A stretch of 64,000 nt of DNA from Diadema setosum (taxonomy: Eukaryota; Echinodermata; Echinoidea; Diadematoida; Diadematidae). A program made the translations under genes and the position numbers. The stretch covers positions 18,922,844-18,986,843 of the forward strand of contig CM067075.1 of assembly GCA_033980235.1 (NCBI GenBank), read 5' to 3'. The notes under the pieces are model-generated. The model saw nothing but the letters and a program-made list of their open reading frames with translations, was not told the DNA's origin and did not search any database. Numbering within the stretch: the stretch's first letter is position 1; each line of letters starts with the position of its first letter. Positions 35,186 through 46,423 of the stretch are shown here, in pieces.

Positions 35186-35583
35186 TCCAACAAGCTGCAT
35201 GCGATTCACTCTAATGCGAAAGATCGACGTAAATCGCTGTTGCCCGATGTGTCGATTACCTACAATTGATTATGAAAAGTACGTAACAACCACCAAGTGC
35301 CTAGCTCTAATATTGCGGACTTCCGGCAAATCTTTTCGGCTAATATTTCCCATTTTTTTTTAACCAACTGAAATTGCGTTATTACAGCGTTATTTCACTA
35401 TGCGTAGCGTTTGTGTACATTAATACTAAAGGAAACCAATACCCAATGAGAAATGTGAATTGAGTGAAAGCAGCAACATTAGTAGAACACATCAGTGGAA
35501 GTTTGGGGAAACTCGGACAATCGATGCAAAAGTTATGAATTTTTAAAGTTTTGGTGTTGGAACCACTTGATGAGGAGACTTAT

Positions 35584-36447
35584 GGGTGCGTTTATCAACT
35601 CCTTTTCTCGGCAGAAACAGGTTATCCAAACAGCTTTCAATGAATTTTTACGAGTTGATAAACGCAAAGCTGTTTTGAAAGCCCTTTAGGAAAGCCTTTT
35701 ACGAAAGGGTGCGTTTATCAACTCTCCTTTCTCGGCAGAAACAGGTTATCCAAACAGCTTTCAAGGAATTTTCACGAGTTGATAAACGCAAAGCTGTTTT
35801 GAAAGCCCTTTAGGAAAGCCTTTTCGAAAGCCCCAAATTTGTGGCGATCCAAACAGGTTTCCTAAACAGGTTTTCAGAAACCTGTTTGTAAAAGCCTTTT
35901 GGAAGTTGATAAACGCAAAGCTGTTTTGAAACGGCTTTGTAGTCTTGTACTTCAGGCACGCCTTATGACCTCTTCTCCTCTGGTCGAATTGCGCAATGCA
36001 GCTGTGCAGTGACAGGCCAGTTAAAAAAATCGTGTTCGCGAAGAGAGTTGATAAACGCAACTATTTTGAAAGCCGTTTCTAAAGGGCTTTGAAAAGGGCT
36101 ATCGAAAGCCGTTTAAACAGGGGAGAGTTGATAAACGCAGCCAAAGTCGCATGCCGCCACTCAAAAATATTTGAAGTATGTGCTAAACTGGAGCTGCCTC
36201 ACAGATAGGAAGACAATTGATTCATGTGGCATTGCATCATGACTCGTCACTCTCAAAGGGAGATATGTCTTTATTATGGTAATTGCTTTTCGCCGTCCCT
36301 TCTTAGAAAACAAGCGGCACATTAATAGTACAGGCAGTCAGGGCTTTGGAAAGGGCTCTCGAAAGGGCTACGGAAAGGGCTTTCGAAAGGGCTATCGAAA
36401 GGGCTATCGAAAGCCGTTTAAACAGGGGAAAGTTGATAAACGCAGCC
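35584..36447. mobile_element. GCGTTTATCAAC MITE family, copy 3 (intact, 864 bp)
   Basis: Begins GGGTGCGTTTATCAAC and ends GTTGATAAACGCAGCC. It contains two direct ~120-bp subunits at the left, an inner inverted end near 36125-36141, and a right segment of stepwise 'gaaagggctatcgaaaggg' units. It is almost identical to copy 2 without its nested insertion. A 99-codon minus-strand frame occurs at the same place in both copies, but only because the DNA is nearly identical. Confidence 0.9.
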
Positions 36448-36455
36448 TTCGAGAT

Positions 36456-36493
36456 TATGTATATAAGGTTGTAAGCCATTCTACAATGGTAAC
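36456..36493 (+). repeat. 38-bp direct repeat flanking the large foldback (left)
   Basis: Identical in sequence to 39790-39827 (TATGTATATAAGGTTGTAAG and the next 18 bases). It lies just outside the left foldback arm. Confidence 0.9.
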
Positions 36494-36502
36494 CCGTGTA
36501 TC

Positions 36503-37337
36503 ACCCCTAAATGTAATATCAACGCTAAATGTAATATCGACCCTAAATGTAATACGCCTTAACCCTAAATGTAATAACAACCCTAAATGTAATACATTTT
36601 AACGCTAAATGTAATAATCGAGTCAACCCTAAATGTAATACATTTTAACCCTAAATGTAATAACCGGAGACAACCCTAAATGTAATACGCGTCAACCCTA
36701 AATGTAATAACAACCCTAAATGTAATACATGTCAGCCCTAAATGTAATATTGACCATTAATGTAATACTTTTTAACCCTAAATGTAATATCGACCCTAAA
36801 TGTAATACATCTTAACCCTAAATGTAATATCGACCCTAAATGTAATACACCTTAACCCTAAATGTAATACATTTCAATCCTAAATGTAATATCGACCCTA
36901 AATGTAATACGCCTTAACCCTAAATGTAATAACAACCCTAAATGTAATACATTTTAACGCTAAATGTAATAATCGAGTCAACCCTAAATGTAATACATTT
37001 TAACCCTAAATGTAATAACCGGAGACAACCCTAAATGTAATACGCGTCAACCCTAAATGTAATAACAACCCTAAATGTAATACATGTCAGCCCTAAATGT
37101 AATATTGACCATTAATGTAATACTTTTTAACCCTAAATGTAATATCGACCCTAAATGTAATACATCTTAACCCTAAATGTAATATCGACCCTAAATGTAA
37201 TACACCTTAACCCTAAATGTAATACATTTCAATCCTAAATGTAATATCAACCCTAAATGTAATACATCTTAACGCTAAATGTAATAACAATCCTAGATGT
37301 AATTCATGTCAACCCTAAATGTAATACATTTTAACGC
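36503..37337 (+). repeat. Satellite array, unit about ACCCTAAATGTAATA
   Basis: About fifty units of 14-19 bp: a fixed CCCTAAATGTAATA core with a 2-6 base variable linker. A higher-order period of about 355 bp is visible: the block starting AACGCTAAATGTAATAATCG at 36601 recurs from 36956 with near identity. It contains no gene. Confidence 0.95.
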
Positions 37338-37702
37338 TTAAAGGGGAAGGCTAATAACTGATCAGTGGGAATCAGTGGAAATGCTGGGAGATGATTGTTC
37401 CAATCCTTATGGGATTCATTCAAGAGTTCATTGTATATCTATTGTTGTGTGAAAATGATTTGCTTCAGAACGGTCTCATATTCAAGTAATGTGCAGATTA
37501 ATGCTCCGTCACTGACCAGGGACGCTAACCTGGAAGCATTAAACTGCACATTACTTGAATATGAGACCATTCTGAAGCAAATCATTTTCACACAACAATA
37601 GATATACAATGAACTCTTGAATGAATCCCATAAGGATTGGAACAATCACCTCCCAGCATTTCCACTGATTCCCACTGATCAGTTACTAGCCTTCCCCTTT
37701 AA
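37338..37702. mobile_element. 365-bp palindromic element inside the satellite
   Basis: Arms 37338-37502 and 37538-37702 are inverted repeats, starting TTAAAGGGGAAGGCTA and ending in its inverse. It interrupts the satellite and is missing from the right arm of the foldback. The right half alone occurs at 40081-40248. Confidence 0.9.
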
Positions 37703-38306
37703 TGTAATTACGACCCTACATTTAATACACGTCATTATAGAGAGTGTAAACAATGCAGAATATCGGGCAAAAGGTCAGGGGGTAGGGGATATGACGAAAC
37801 TTTGTATAGCAGTCAAGAGCAGCAATAATTGCTTAGATTTGTTTTTGTTGTTTACCTAGGTAAAAATCACACAGTCTTATTAATTCCTTTGTTTGCTGAA
37901 AAGTTAATTACGTCCATGTGACATAATCTATTACCGTTTTCATACAATCACACAAACATTTTGCATTCCAATGTTCATTCAGTGTTCATGATTGTTTTCA
38001 GTTTTGTTGAAAAAAAAAGTGGGCAAAACTTCTTTGCAAGGAAATTCTGAATATGAATAATATTGAAAAAAAAAAAACACATACGCCTACTTATGAAACG
38101 CGAATAAGAGAATTAGAAATTAGAAAGATTCAGAAAGATTTCGCAAAATTTTTATAAACCATCATTATCTATATAGTGTTTCAATGACGAAATATCTGTC
38201 ACACATTGACATGGCAGCAAATCACTGTCCGAAATATTAGCCTCATGACATTGTTCACTACTCCTGGCAATCACTACAAGTTAGTGACACAAAACTGGGG
38301 CAATTT

Positions 38307-38430
38307 GTCAAGTTCAAGTTCAAGTTCAACTTTATTTTCATTTCCATTAAATAAACATGAGAAATTATATTCAATGCATAAACAAAACAAATTTGTAGTA
38401 ATTTCAATAAACGTACATCAACAAGATACA
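38307..38430 (-). mobile_element. Truncated LINE 3' end, minus strand
   Basis: Read on the minus strand it ends in 'gaaaataaagttgaac' and TTGAAC units, the reverse of CAAGTTCAAGTTCAACTTTA at about 38308. This is the same style of tail as the retrotransposon ending at 19094. It lies in the centre of the foldback. Confidence 0.65.
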
Positions 38431-38924
38431 TGTGATGATGAGTAACGACATACAATTGCATTTATAAGGTATATACATATGCATATTACACGAATGGTAA
38501 TGGAAATGGAGGGTCGTGGGGAGGGTACACAAAATATTTTTTGTTTGTTTTTTTCTTGCAATATTATTCATATTCAGAATTTCCTTGTAAAGAATTTTTC
38601 CCATTTTTTTTTCAACAAAACTGTAAACAATCATGAACACTGAATGGAGATTGGAATACAAAATTTTTGTGTGATTGTATAATAAAAGTAATATATTTAA
38701 AGACTATGTCACATGGACCTGATTAACTTTGCAGCAATGAAAGGGATTGATAAGACTGTGTGATTTTTACCTGGGTAAACGACAAAAACAGATCTAATAA
38801 ACTATTGCTGCTCTTGACTGCTATAGAAAGTTGCGTCATATCCCCTACCCCCTGACCTTTTGCCTGATATTCTGCGTTAGTTACACTCTCTATAAACAGG
38901 TGTATTTTCATTTAAGGTCGTAAT

Positions 38925-39690
38925 TACATTGAGCGTTAAAATGTGTTACATTTCATAGGGTTGACATGAATTACATTTAGGATTGTTATAACATTTAGCG
39001 TGAAAATGTATTACACTTAGGGTTGTTTAACATTTAGCGTTAAGATGTATTACATTTAGGGTCGATATAACATTTAGCGTTAAGATGTATTACATTTAGG
39101 GTTGTTATTACATTTAGGGTTAAGGTGTATTACATTTAGGGTCGATATTACATTTAGGGTTATGATGTATTACATTTAGGGTCGATATTACATTTAGGGT
39201 TGTTATTACATTTAGGGTTAAGGTGTATTACATTTAGGGCCGATACTACATTTAGCGTTAAGTTACATTTAGGGTCGATATTACATTTAGGGTTAAGATG
39301 TATTACATTTAGGGTTGATATTACATTTAGGGTTAAGATGTATTACATTTATGGTCGATATTACAATTAGGGTTAAAAAGTATTACATTTAGGGTCGATA
39401 TTACATTTTGGGTCGACATGTATTACATTTAGGGTTGTTATTACATTTAGGGTTGACACGTATTACATTTAGGGTTGTCTCCGGTTATTACATTTAGGGT
39501 TAAAATGTATTACATTTAGGGTTGACTCGATTATTACATTTAGCGTTAAAATGTATTACATTTAGGGTTGACTCGATTATTACATTTAGCGTTAAAATGT
39601 ATTACATTTAGGGTTGTTATTACATTTAGGGTTAAGGCGTATTACATTTAGGGTCGATATTACATTTAGCGTTGATATTACATTTAGGGG
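38925..39690 (-). repeat. Satellite array, inverted counterpart of 36503-37337
   Basis: The same CCCTAAATGTAATA unit read in reverse (TATTACATTTAGGG), about forty-five units with the same set of linkers. Several unit orders match the left array as a mirror image. Confidence 0.95.
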
Positions 39691-39697
39691 TGATACA

Positions 39698-39900
39698 ACA
39701 CGTAGCCTATATACTGTAAAGAATTCTCTTTTTTTGGGGGGGGGAGCTAATGGAAACAAAACATACTGAACAAAACATACATTTAAGGCTATGTATATAA
39801 GGTTGTAAGCCATTCTACAATGGTAACACGTAGCCTATTGTAAAGAATTCTTTTTTTTGGGGGGGGGGGGGAGCTAATGGAAAGAAAACATACTAAGCCT
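39698..39900. repeat. Tandem flank repeat with G-runs, including the right 38-bp direct repeat
   Basis: An 'acacgtagcctat' to 'gagctaatgga' segment containing a T-run then a G-run occurs at 39698-39758 and again at 39826-39880. The 38-bp sequence at 39790-39827 matches the left flank of the foldback (36456-36493). Confidence 0.8.
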
Positions 39901-40690
39901 TTTACATAATGAGGTGAAATAAATGAGGTCATTCTTTAAGCGCAGTTATAACGTCGGCAAGACAAAGTTATCATACGATTTATTAAGTTTTCTCTTAATT
40001 CGCACGTGTTAATGGACACCATACAAAGTAGTCGTCGTTAACGATCGTTAAATGGAGTGTCACATAATTGTGTCAGATGAAGCATTAAACTGCACATTAC
40101 TTGAATATGAGACCATTCTGAAGCAAGTCATTTTCACACAACAATAGATATACAATGAACTCTTGAATGAATCCCATAAGGATTGGAACAATCATCTCCC
40201 AGCATTTCCACTGATTCCCACTGATCAGTTACTAGCCTTCCCCTTTAAGCGTGTTTAAAAAGTTGGATAAACAAAATTTTTTGTCAGACATTTTTTCCAA
40301 GTTTTCTCTTAAAACGCACGTGTTTATGGACAACATACAGTTGACATCGGGTGTTTACGATTGTTATGCAGTGTCATACAATCGTTTGAGATGAGTATAC
40401 ACCGAAGTCAGGGCTAGAAATCTTTCCTAAAAAAAAAAAAGAAAGAGACTGAAAAAAAAAAAAACGTACTATAGCCGTTTTACACTGGAGGTGAAATGAA
40501 TGAGGTCATTCTTTAAAAGTGTTTGAAAAGTTGAACACAGTTTATTGTCACACGTTTTATCAAGTTTTCCTCTTAACGCGCGCGTGTTAATGGACAATAT
40601 ACAAATGTTATCGGGTGTTTACGATTGTTATGCAGTGTCACCAAAACTGTGTCAGATGAGTATACATTGAAGTCAACGCTTTTAACCACG
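39900..40690. repeat. Three diverged tandem units of about 200 bp
   Basis: Units near 39900-40080, 40250-40400 and 40480-40690 share 'gaggtgaaat.aatgaggtca', 'aagttttctcttaa', 'cgcacgtgtt.atggaca' and 'gtgtcagatga' phrases. The first is split from the second by the half palindrome at 40081-40248. Confidence 0.8.
40081..40248. mobile_element. Half copy of the palindromic element at 37338-37702
   Basis: 168 bp almost identical to 37535-37702, from AGCATTAAACTGC to CCCCTTTAA. Only the right arm is present. Confidence 0.92.
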
Positions 40691-40699
40691 CTCCTTGAT

Positions 40700-42515
40700 A
40701 CGTAGCTGAAACAACAGATGAGAGCGAGACTCATATTGCCGATAAGTCTTTCGAAATTTTGCCTTTTTAGTCGAAAGCCAGTGTATCGTCACGTCCTAAG
40801 ACTGACGATCTGACGTGAACACGACAACTATCATGACGAAGTTGATATTGACAAAATCAAGTCAGAATTCTACTAGGTCGTGTACATCAACAACAAGATC
40901 ATGTATAAGATCATATTATTATCCAATATCAGCAGTCAAAGTGTAGAAGACATACAGAATGTTGTACTTATCATATTGGTTGCGTGAAACTTTGTGGGCC
41001 TCTTGCATAAACACACAAAATACAGTTTACTGTTAGTCAGAGATGTAAAAAGTAAATAAAACATTGCTCACACTTTACAGACATCATATTATATTGACCA
41101 TTGTTGACGAACATTTTTAAAAAAGAAGCACTAAAAGGTAGAAAAATATTCACTTAAGAAAGAAACGCTAAAATTTGTTTCGATTTCAGTTTAATTGAAC
41201 AGACTGATGTTACTGTTTTATATATGTTTGTAGAATAATGCAGTGTTTGACTGAGATTATAAAGTTATATCTTTTGAAATCATGAACAAGTGATGAACAA
41301 AATCCGAGTCCCTCGTAAGATGAGAAAGACAGAAAATATCTTGTTAATGGGTTTCGTGGTTTATAATGACTAAGTAAAATGGCGCCAAAATGATACCCTT
41401 TGTTTTCTAATACCTATCAAAACAACGTGTGACTGTAGGATTATGATTCGCCATTCCCATAGAAACAAATGAGAAACAGTCAAACATCGGGTTTCTGAAT
41501 CCTTCAGCTTTAATCATGCAATACCCACTAATTTAACAGACTTTTTGTCGTTGCAAAATGTTGCATTGTAAATTGTGTTGAACAGTAACATCGTGCAGAT
41601 TACCATGTAAGTGTATGGCTATAAATAAAGTGCAATGTACCTATAAAAATCGTTGAGGCAGGCCAGTGTATCTAACTTGTAGCTCATGATTTACTCAGCG
41701 TTACTCAGAAGAGATTCTTATTTGGAGAACAGTTACTGTTGGTCAGCATCATTTTGCAAAATTTCATATCATGCATTCAGGACTGATCAACGCCGGTCAG
41801 AGATGTGCGCTGCTGCTGAAAATCTCTTGTTTGACTACTAGTATATTCAGTACAGCCACTTTTGTTTCAAACAAGAATGATCATCATATTCATAAAAAAA
41901 GTGTTTTAAACAAGAATGACCGCTCTACCATGGTAACCGACATTGTATCAGGGGCTGTTAATTGCTAACGAAACAATACAAATGACGAAGAGATACTTAC
42001 TGATACACTTCATCGGTCACAACTGAATAATTTATGAAGTTGTATTTAATAGTTTCTTAAGTTGGTTCTTCGTTTGAGGGAAATGAAATAGAAACGAGGT
42101 AGCTATTCCCTGCGCCTCCCTCAGAAAGTTTCTGAAGAGCTCGAAATTCATATTACAGATATCGTAAAATGGTTATAAATGGATCCTAATCAAAATGATG
42201 GACTGACAGCAAACATATGAACAGTCTTTAAGATATGCCTGGGGAACATACGTTTTTAACCACTCACCTCGTACTAATAGGTGTACCAAGGATTTGTTTT
42301 TTCTTCAGTGAGCTGTTCAAGTTTTGAGGCAGTAGCCACACCTAGGTACCCCACGCTTTAAAACAATGAAGACCTCGTGAATGCGGGCTACATGCATAAC
42401 CATACAAGGAATTTGTTCAATATTCGGGGGATGGGGATTAAGGCTAAAAAGCTAAAAATTTATTTCCCACCATCTAGATCTTGCTTTCAATACATCGAAA
42501 GGGTATGCCAAGAAA
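40700..42515. other. No gene seen
   Basis: AT-rich sequence. No exon-like frame with splice signals, no clear repeat structure. Confidence 0.5.
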
Positions 42516-42726
42516 ATGATTAGTCAGGATGATGAATTGTTTTGGAGTATTTTGAGATCAAATGTGTAGAGTAATTATCGGGGGGATCTTTAAATGATCA
42601 CATTGATTTTTGTATGTAATTTTGGGTCAGTTGTGTAATAAAGTATTCTGTTATTTTGGAGTTTTGCAGTAGGGCTTGAAGAGTAAAGATCGATATTGTC
42701 ATAAGATCTGGCTGTAGATAGTTTTA

Positions 42727-43070
42727 TTATAGCTGCTGTTTACTTTTGTATATTTGGCAGTGCCCGACATTATTGTCCTGATCAAAATGTTCACCGGTAT
42801 GTTGGTAGTTTTGTTTGTAACTCACATTTTGAAACAGGTCTATTATAGCTGCAGTTCATTTTTTGTATATTTGGCAGTGTCTGACATTATTGTCCTCATT
42901 GAAATGTTTAACGGTAGGTGCCTATGTTGGTAGTTTTTGTTTGTAACTCACATTTTGAAACAGTTGTATAGCTGCTGTTCACATTTTGTATATTTGGCAG
43001 TGTCTGACATTATTCTTCTGATTAAAATGTTTACCGGTATGATGTTGGTAGTTTTTGTTTGTAGCTCATA
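42727..43070. repeat. Three tandem units of 105-125 bp
   Basis: Each unit has 'tatagctgctgttca', 'ttgtatatttggcagtg', 'tgacattattgtcctgat', 'aatgtttaccggta' and 'gttggtagtttttgtttgta'. Starts are near 42727, 42840 and 42966. Confidence 0.9.
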
Positions 43071-43851
43071 GATTATTTTGACATTTTTGGAATTGTGGGG
43101 GGGGGGGGGTGGAATTTCTGTTTTGTTTTGTTTCATCTGGACATACGTGCTCCAGGGAACAGGATTATGGGCCAGGGACAAATTTCACATTCCTCTCTCC
43201 TCCTCTCTCCCTCTCTGTCTGTCTGTCTCTCCCTCTCTCTCCCTCTCTCTCTCCTTCTCTTGTGTGGGTTATGGAGCAAAGGGTTTTGGGTATATATTGT
43301 AAGTATAAATGTTGAAATATTATGTTTGAAGTGATTTCATGTATTTATTTAACCCTATAGGGAACATCGGAGGGCTTATTTAGTTATGTTTGATATAATA
43401 ATAATAATAATAGTGGCTACTTGTATAGCGCACAGGTCCACTTTTCAGTGCTCAAGGCGCTTCAAAAATGAAAAAATATCATATATTACTGGTTGTTATG
43501 ACAAATGTTAACTGAGACTCATGTTAATCATTTGTGTGTGTGTGTGTGCGTGTGTGTGTGTTATTTTGAATTTTCTGATATAAGTTTTGTTTGTAGTATT
43601 ATATTATCATTTTTTAAATGGGGCTGAGAAGGGTTGAAGTAGTTTGATTTATATAGGGTTATAAAGAACTGATATATTGTATATGTATAATTGTGTAATA
43701 GAGTTGTAGGGTGTTGTTTGTATTCATTGTGCTCATCATAGATGTAATTATGTAATTGTGATGTAAAATGTGTTTGTACTGTCATTATCATTTTGTTGTA
43801 ATGTAATGTCAGTGGAAGCCAAATTTCTATGTCTGGCATAGACCAATAAAA

Positions 43852-43910
43852 AATGAATGAATGAATGAATGAATGAATGAATGAATGAATGAATGAATGA
43901 ATGAATGAAT
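43852..43910. repeat. (GAAT)n tail repeat
   Basis: Fourteen or so GAAT units directly after 'aataaaaaat'. It gives a spurious Ser-Phe-Ile-His repeat frame on the minus strand. Confidence 0.97.
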
Positions 43911-44124
43911 ATTTTCGGTCGTAGTACATGCACACGACTTTTATTCCAGAAGGGCCATCCCTGTTCAGCATTGTAGAGAGGTAGACTGATCCACGATGAT
44001 CGATCTTGTCCTTGCAATAGTGGGAGGGGGGGGGGGGGGGGAGACTTGATCACTAGGTTATGGAAGAGTATGTCTTTTCGGACTCTGTTAATGTTGTTGT
44101 GAATACGAGTATGAGTGGTGTTTG

Positions 44125-44126
44125 TT

Positions 44127-44168
<42 letters not shown>
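44125..44168. repeat. (GT)n microsatellite
   Basis: A long GT alternation preceded by TTTG units. Confidence 0.95.
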
Positions 44169-44439
44169 CGTGTTTGTACGTGTGTAGATGGTAGTTGTGG
44201 ATGTATTTCGGAGTCAGGTGTATTAACTGTGTTTGTTTGAGCAGTATTCGTCTGTGATTCTAGCGGGTGATGATTTAGACATGACTGTGTTGTAATTTTC
44301 TTTCGTTAAATGTAAAAGGGATGTATTATGGATGCATGAATCAGGGAAAAGAAAGTACATATTTAACTGGTGTATAAAAAAAAAAACAACAACCAGATAT
44401 TACAAGATATGTTTAGTTTTCCGGAAGTTGAACAAAAGT

Positions 44440-45420
44440 GATGAGAGGAGTGGAATGGAGTATCTGATTTTACCAGTCATGGTACACCACATAGTATAAA
44501 CGCGTTTGGTTGTTGGTTATTGCAAATTAAAAATTGAATGTAATGCATTTGGTTATAGACCAAAGAGGTAGATACATTTTGATGAAATGTATTTCAGAAG
44601 GCATGGAAATTGTTGTTGGAAATGTTTATTTTCCAGTGTGGGGTAAAGAGACAAAAAGGGAGAGCTTTTTTGATAGAAGATGAAAAGATTCTGTACCCTT
44701 TTATTCATAAAGGAATTTTGATTATTATTGGTGGAGGTTTTGATTTGATACGAAAACTTTAGTTAGGTTATAATGGGAGAGCAGTGGTAAAGGAGTATAC
44801 CAATTTTGATCAGTATTTCAATAATTTTTTTCCGAGAAATGTAATTCAGTGGATGTATGGAGAGTCACTCATTTATATTTTTAGATAGATAATTCACTTA
44901 CAGACAGGTATTTCCCTTTATGGAAAGTAGAGATGTGATTATTGGTTCATTTCGAGTGAGTTGATTGATGATGTCAAGGAGTGCAAGGCGTTAACCTCTA
45001 TCAACGCCAGACCATTCAGCTATTCTTTTTGCAACTTTTTAACAAATCCAATGATGATGAAAATAATGGATTTGTTTTTTTCAGGCATGGTACGGAAATT
45101 TGGTAATAAATTATGTAAAGATAACGAATACGTTAGTAAAATGCAAGATGAAATAATAAAATTATTGGAAAAATTTCCGAATGAAATGGAAGATACAACG
45201 GATTTGTGGGATTTTTTAAAAACAAAAATTTGTGATTTCACTAGCAAGTATTCGGTAAATTCGGCTGAAAAAAGTAAGAACAAAATGAAGAAAATTGTAA
45301 AAGCAATTGAGATATTAGAAAATGTTGTATTTTTGAAGATGGATAATGATAGAATTAGTTTGTTAAAATAATAAAAGAGGGAGTACAAAATAGTAAGATT
45401 ATGCGAATTAAGGAATAGAA
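44440..45420 (+). pseudogene. L1/Tx1-like LINE coding remnant (endonuclease end and linker)
   Basis: Broken frames near 44600-44760 read like an endonuclease: 'MEIVVGNVYFPVWG', then 'LIIIGGGFDLI' where a GGDFN-type motif is expected. An intact 136-codon frame from 44961 to 45371 contains 'FGNKLCKDNEYVSKMQDEI' and 'LWDFLKTKICDFTSKYS'. These resemble the segment between endonuclease and reverse transcriptase in L1/Tx1-group ORF2. Several stops interrupt the earlier part and no reverse transcriptase follows, so the copy is dead. Confidence 0.6.
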
Positions 45421-45429
45421 ATTCGTTCA

Positions 45430-46163
45430 AGAGCTCTAAGGTATGAGTGTGGAGAAGGTGACTCATCGCATCTCACATGAAATGCATTTACAAAAACATA
45501 CTAATTAGGCAGCGGAGACGCAGCCCACAAATTTACATCTATCACATCTTCTTATCTATCCACATCCATTCCATGATACATAATAACTTCTGAAACTGAA
45601 TGCTCATCACACACACACACGGCCTGAACAAGCACAGCAATATCATGACAAAGTTCTGTTTGAATACAAGGATGATTTTAATTGATGATATAGAAAATAC
45701 ATTGGCTTCATCATTATTGACACACAAATAAATCTGAACACGAGTTTACGCCTAATATTGAAATTGTGTGATTCCACGTGCTATAGTATCCAGTCTGTGA
45801 AAAAGTCCATTTCGAGCGAAAGTATCTTCATCCGAAGTGTTTCGACCAAGAATGGATTTCAACCAATGCATTAACACTGGTTTTTGTTTACAGTATATAC
45901 ATTTTTATATTCTTTTATTTTCATATTCAGTCGCAAATTGCCGTCGAGGAAAAAAAAAAGAAATATATAATGGACATGAATATCTGACAAGGATGCAGTT
46001 AGTATGAAAGAGAGGGCTTGAAATACATCTATTTTATAGGCCTACAATAAACTACTTTGTACACGAAAGGACGACAATACTTTGATACTCTTAGGGCCTG
46101 AATACAGCTTTTCCCTCAAAACTGGTATTCCTGTATTCGGCTATAAGGGTGTGTATGCAAATG

Positions 46164-46215
<52 letters not shown>

Positions 46216-46415
46216 TACATAATTTTGTTCTTTGAAATGAGTGGTGTCATTCTTCAAAAGGACTGATGTGATTGGAAGCAAACAGATGAATGAATAGTCA
46301 ATAATTTTTGTGTTTCTCCTTGTTGCGAAATAGATTTATAATGAATGCTGGAGTAATAGCCAAAATGGAATAGCGTACGAAGGAAAGAGACAAACCTTAT
46401 ACAAATAAGTTTATA
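45430..46415. other. No gene seen; (TA)n tract
   Basis: AT-rich with a (TA)n microsatellite at about 46165-46208. No supportable gene. Confidence 0.5.
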
Positions 46416-46423
46416 TGTTTTAT

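Larger units (their letters stand above)
36497..39697. mobile_element. 3.2-kb foldback with satellite-built inverted arms
   Basis: The left arm is 36497 to about 38070: satellite 36503-37337, an inserted palindrome 37338-37702, then 360 bp of unique sequence. The right arm is its reverse complement: unique sequence from about 38552 to 38920, then satellite 38925-39690. The arms match to the outermost bases, TGTATCACCCC at 36497 and its inverse ending at 39697. The ~480-bp centre contains a minus-strand LINE tail. No transposase is visible. Long arms built of tandem repeats are known from Foldback and Galileo-type elements; relation to these is inference. Confidence 0.85.
42590..43912 (+). mobile_element. 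5'-truncated LINE with (GAAT)n tail
   Basis: A non-coding body ends 'ctggcatagaccaataaaaa' then (ATGA)n at 43852-43910. Comparison with the uninterrupted repeat at 34985-35185 defines both junctions; imperfect 'aattatcgg' and 'atattttcgg' flanks may be the target duplication. The body holds three tandem ~120-bp units (42727-43070), a (TC)n tract (43190-43260) and a patch at 43395-43460 with 'tgtatagcgcac' and 'ctcaaggcgct', common in dispersed repeats. An L1-like origin is possible because L1-like coding remnants follow at 44440-45370. Confidence 0.65.
42520..44020. repeat. Second copy of the 34985-35185 repeat, split by a LINE insertion
   Basis: 42520-42590 matches the left part and 43915-44020 matches the right part of the repeat at 34985-35185. 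The intervening 1.3 kb ends in a (GAAT)n tail and is interpreted as the insert. Confidence 0.7.

Noticed and set aside
29008..36060. Two nearly identical 99-codon minus-strand frames (29008-29307 and 35761-36060)
   Set aside because: They lie at the same place in two nearly identical MITE copies; similarity is explained by the DNA repeat and no domain is visible.
36503..39690. Regularly spaced short repeats that might suggest a CRISPR array
   Set aside because: Units are 14-19 bp with 2-6 base linkers, arranged as a eukaryotic-type satellite with mirrored arrays. There are no spacers of usual length and no cas genes.
36503..39690. Telomeric DNA
   Set aside because: CCCTAA occurs only as part of a longer CCCTAAATGTAATA unit; no pure TTAGGG run.
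43561..44053. Minus-strand frames with Ser-Phe-Ile-His repeats
   Set aside because: Translation of the (GAAT)n tail of a LINE.
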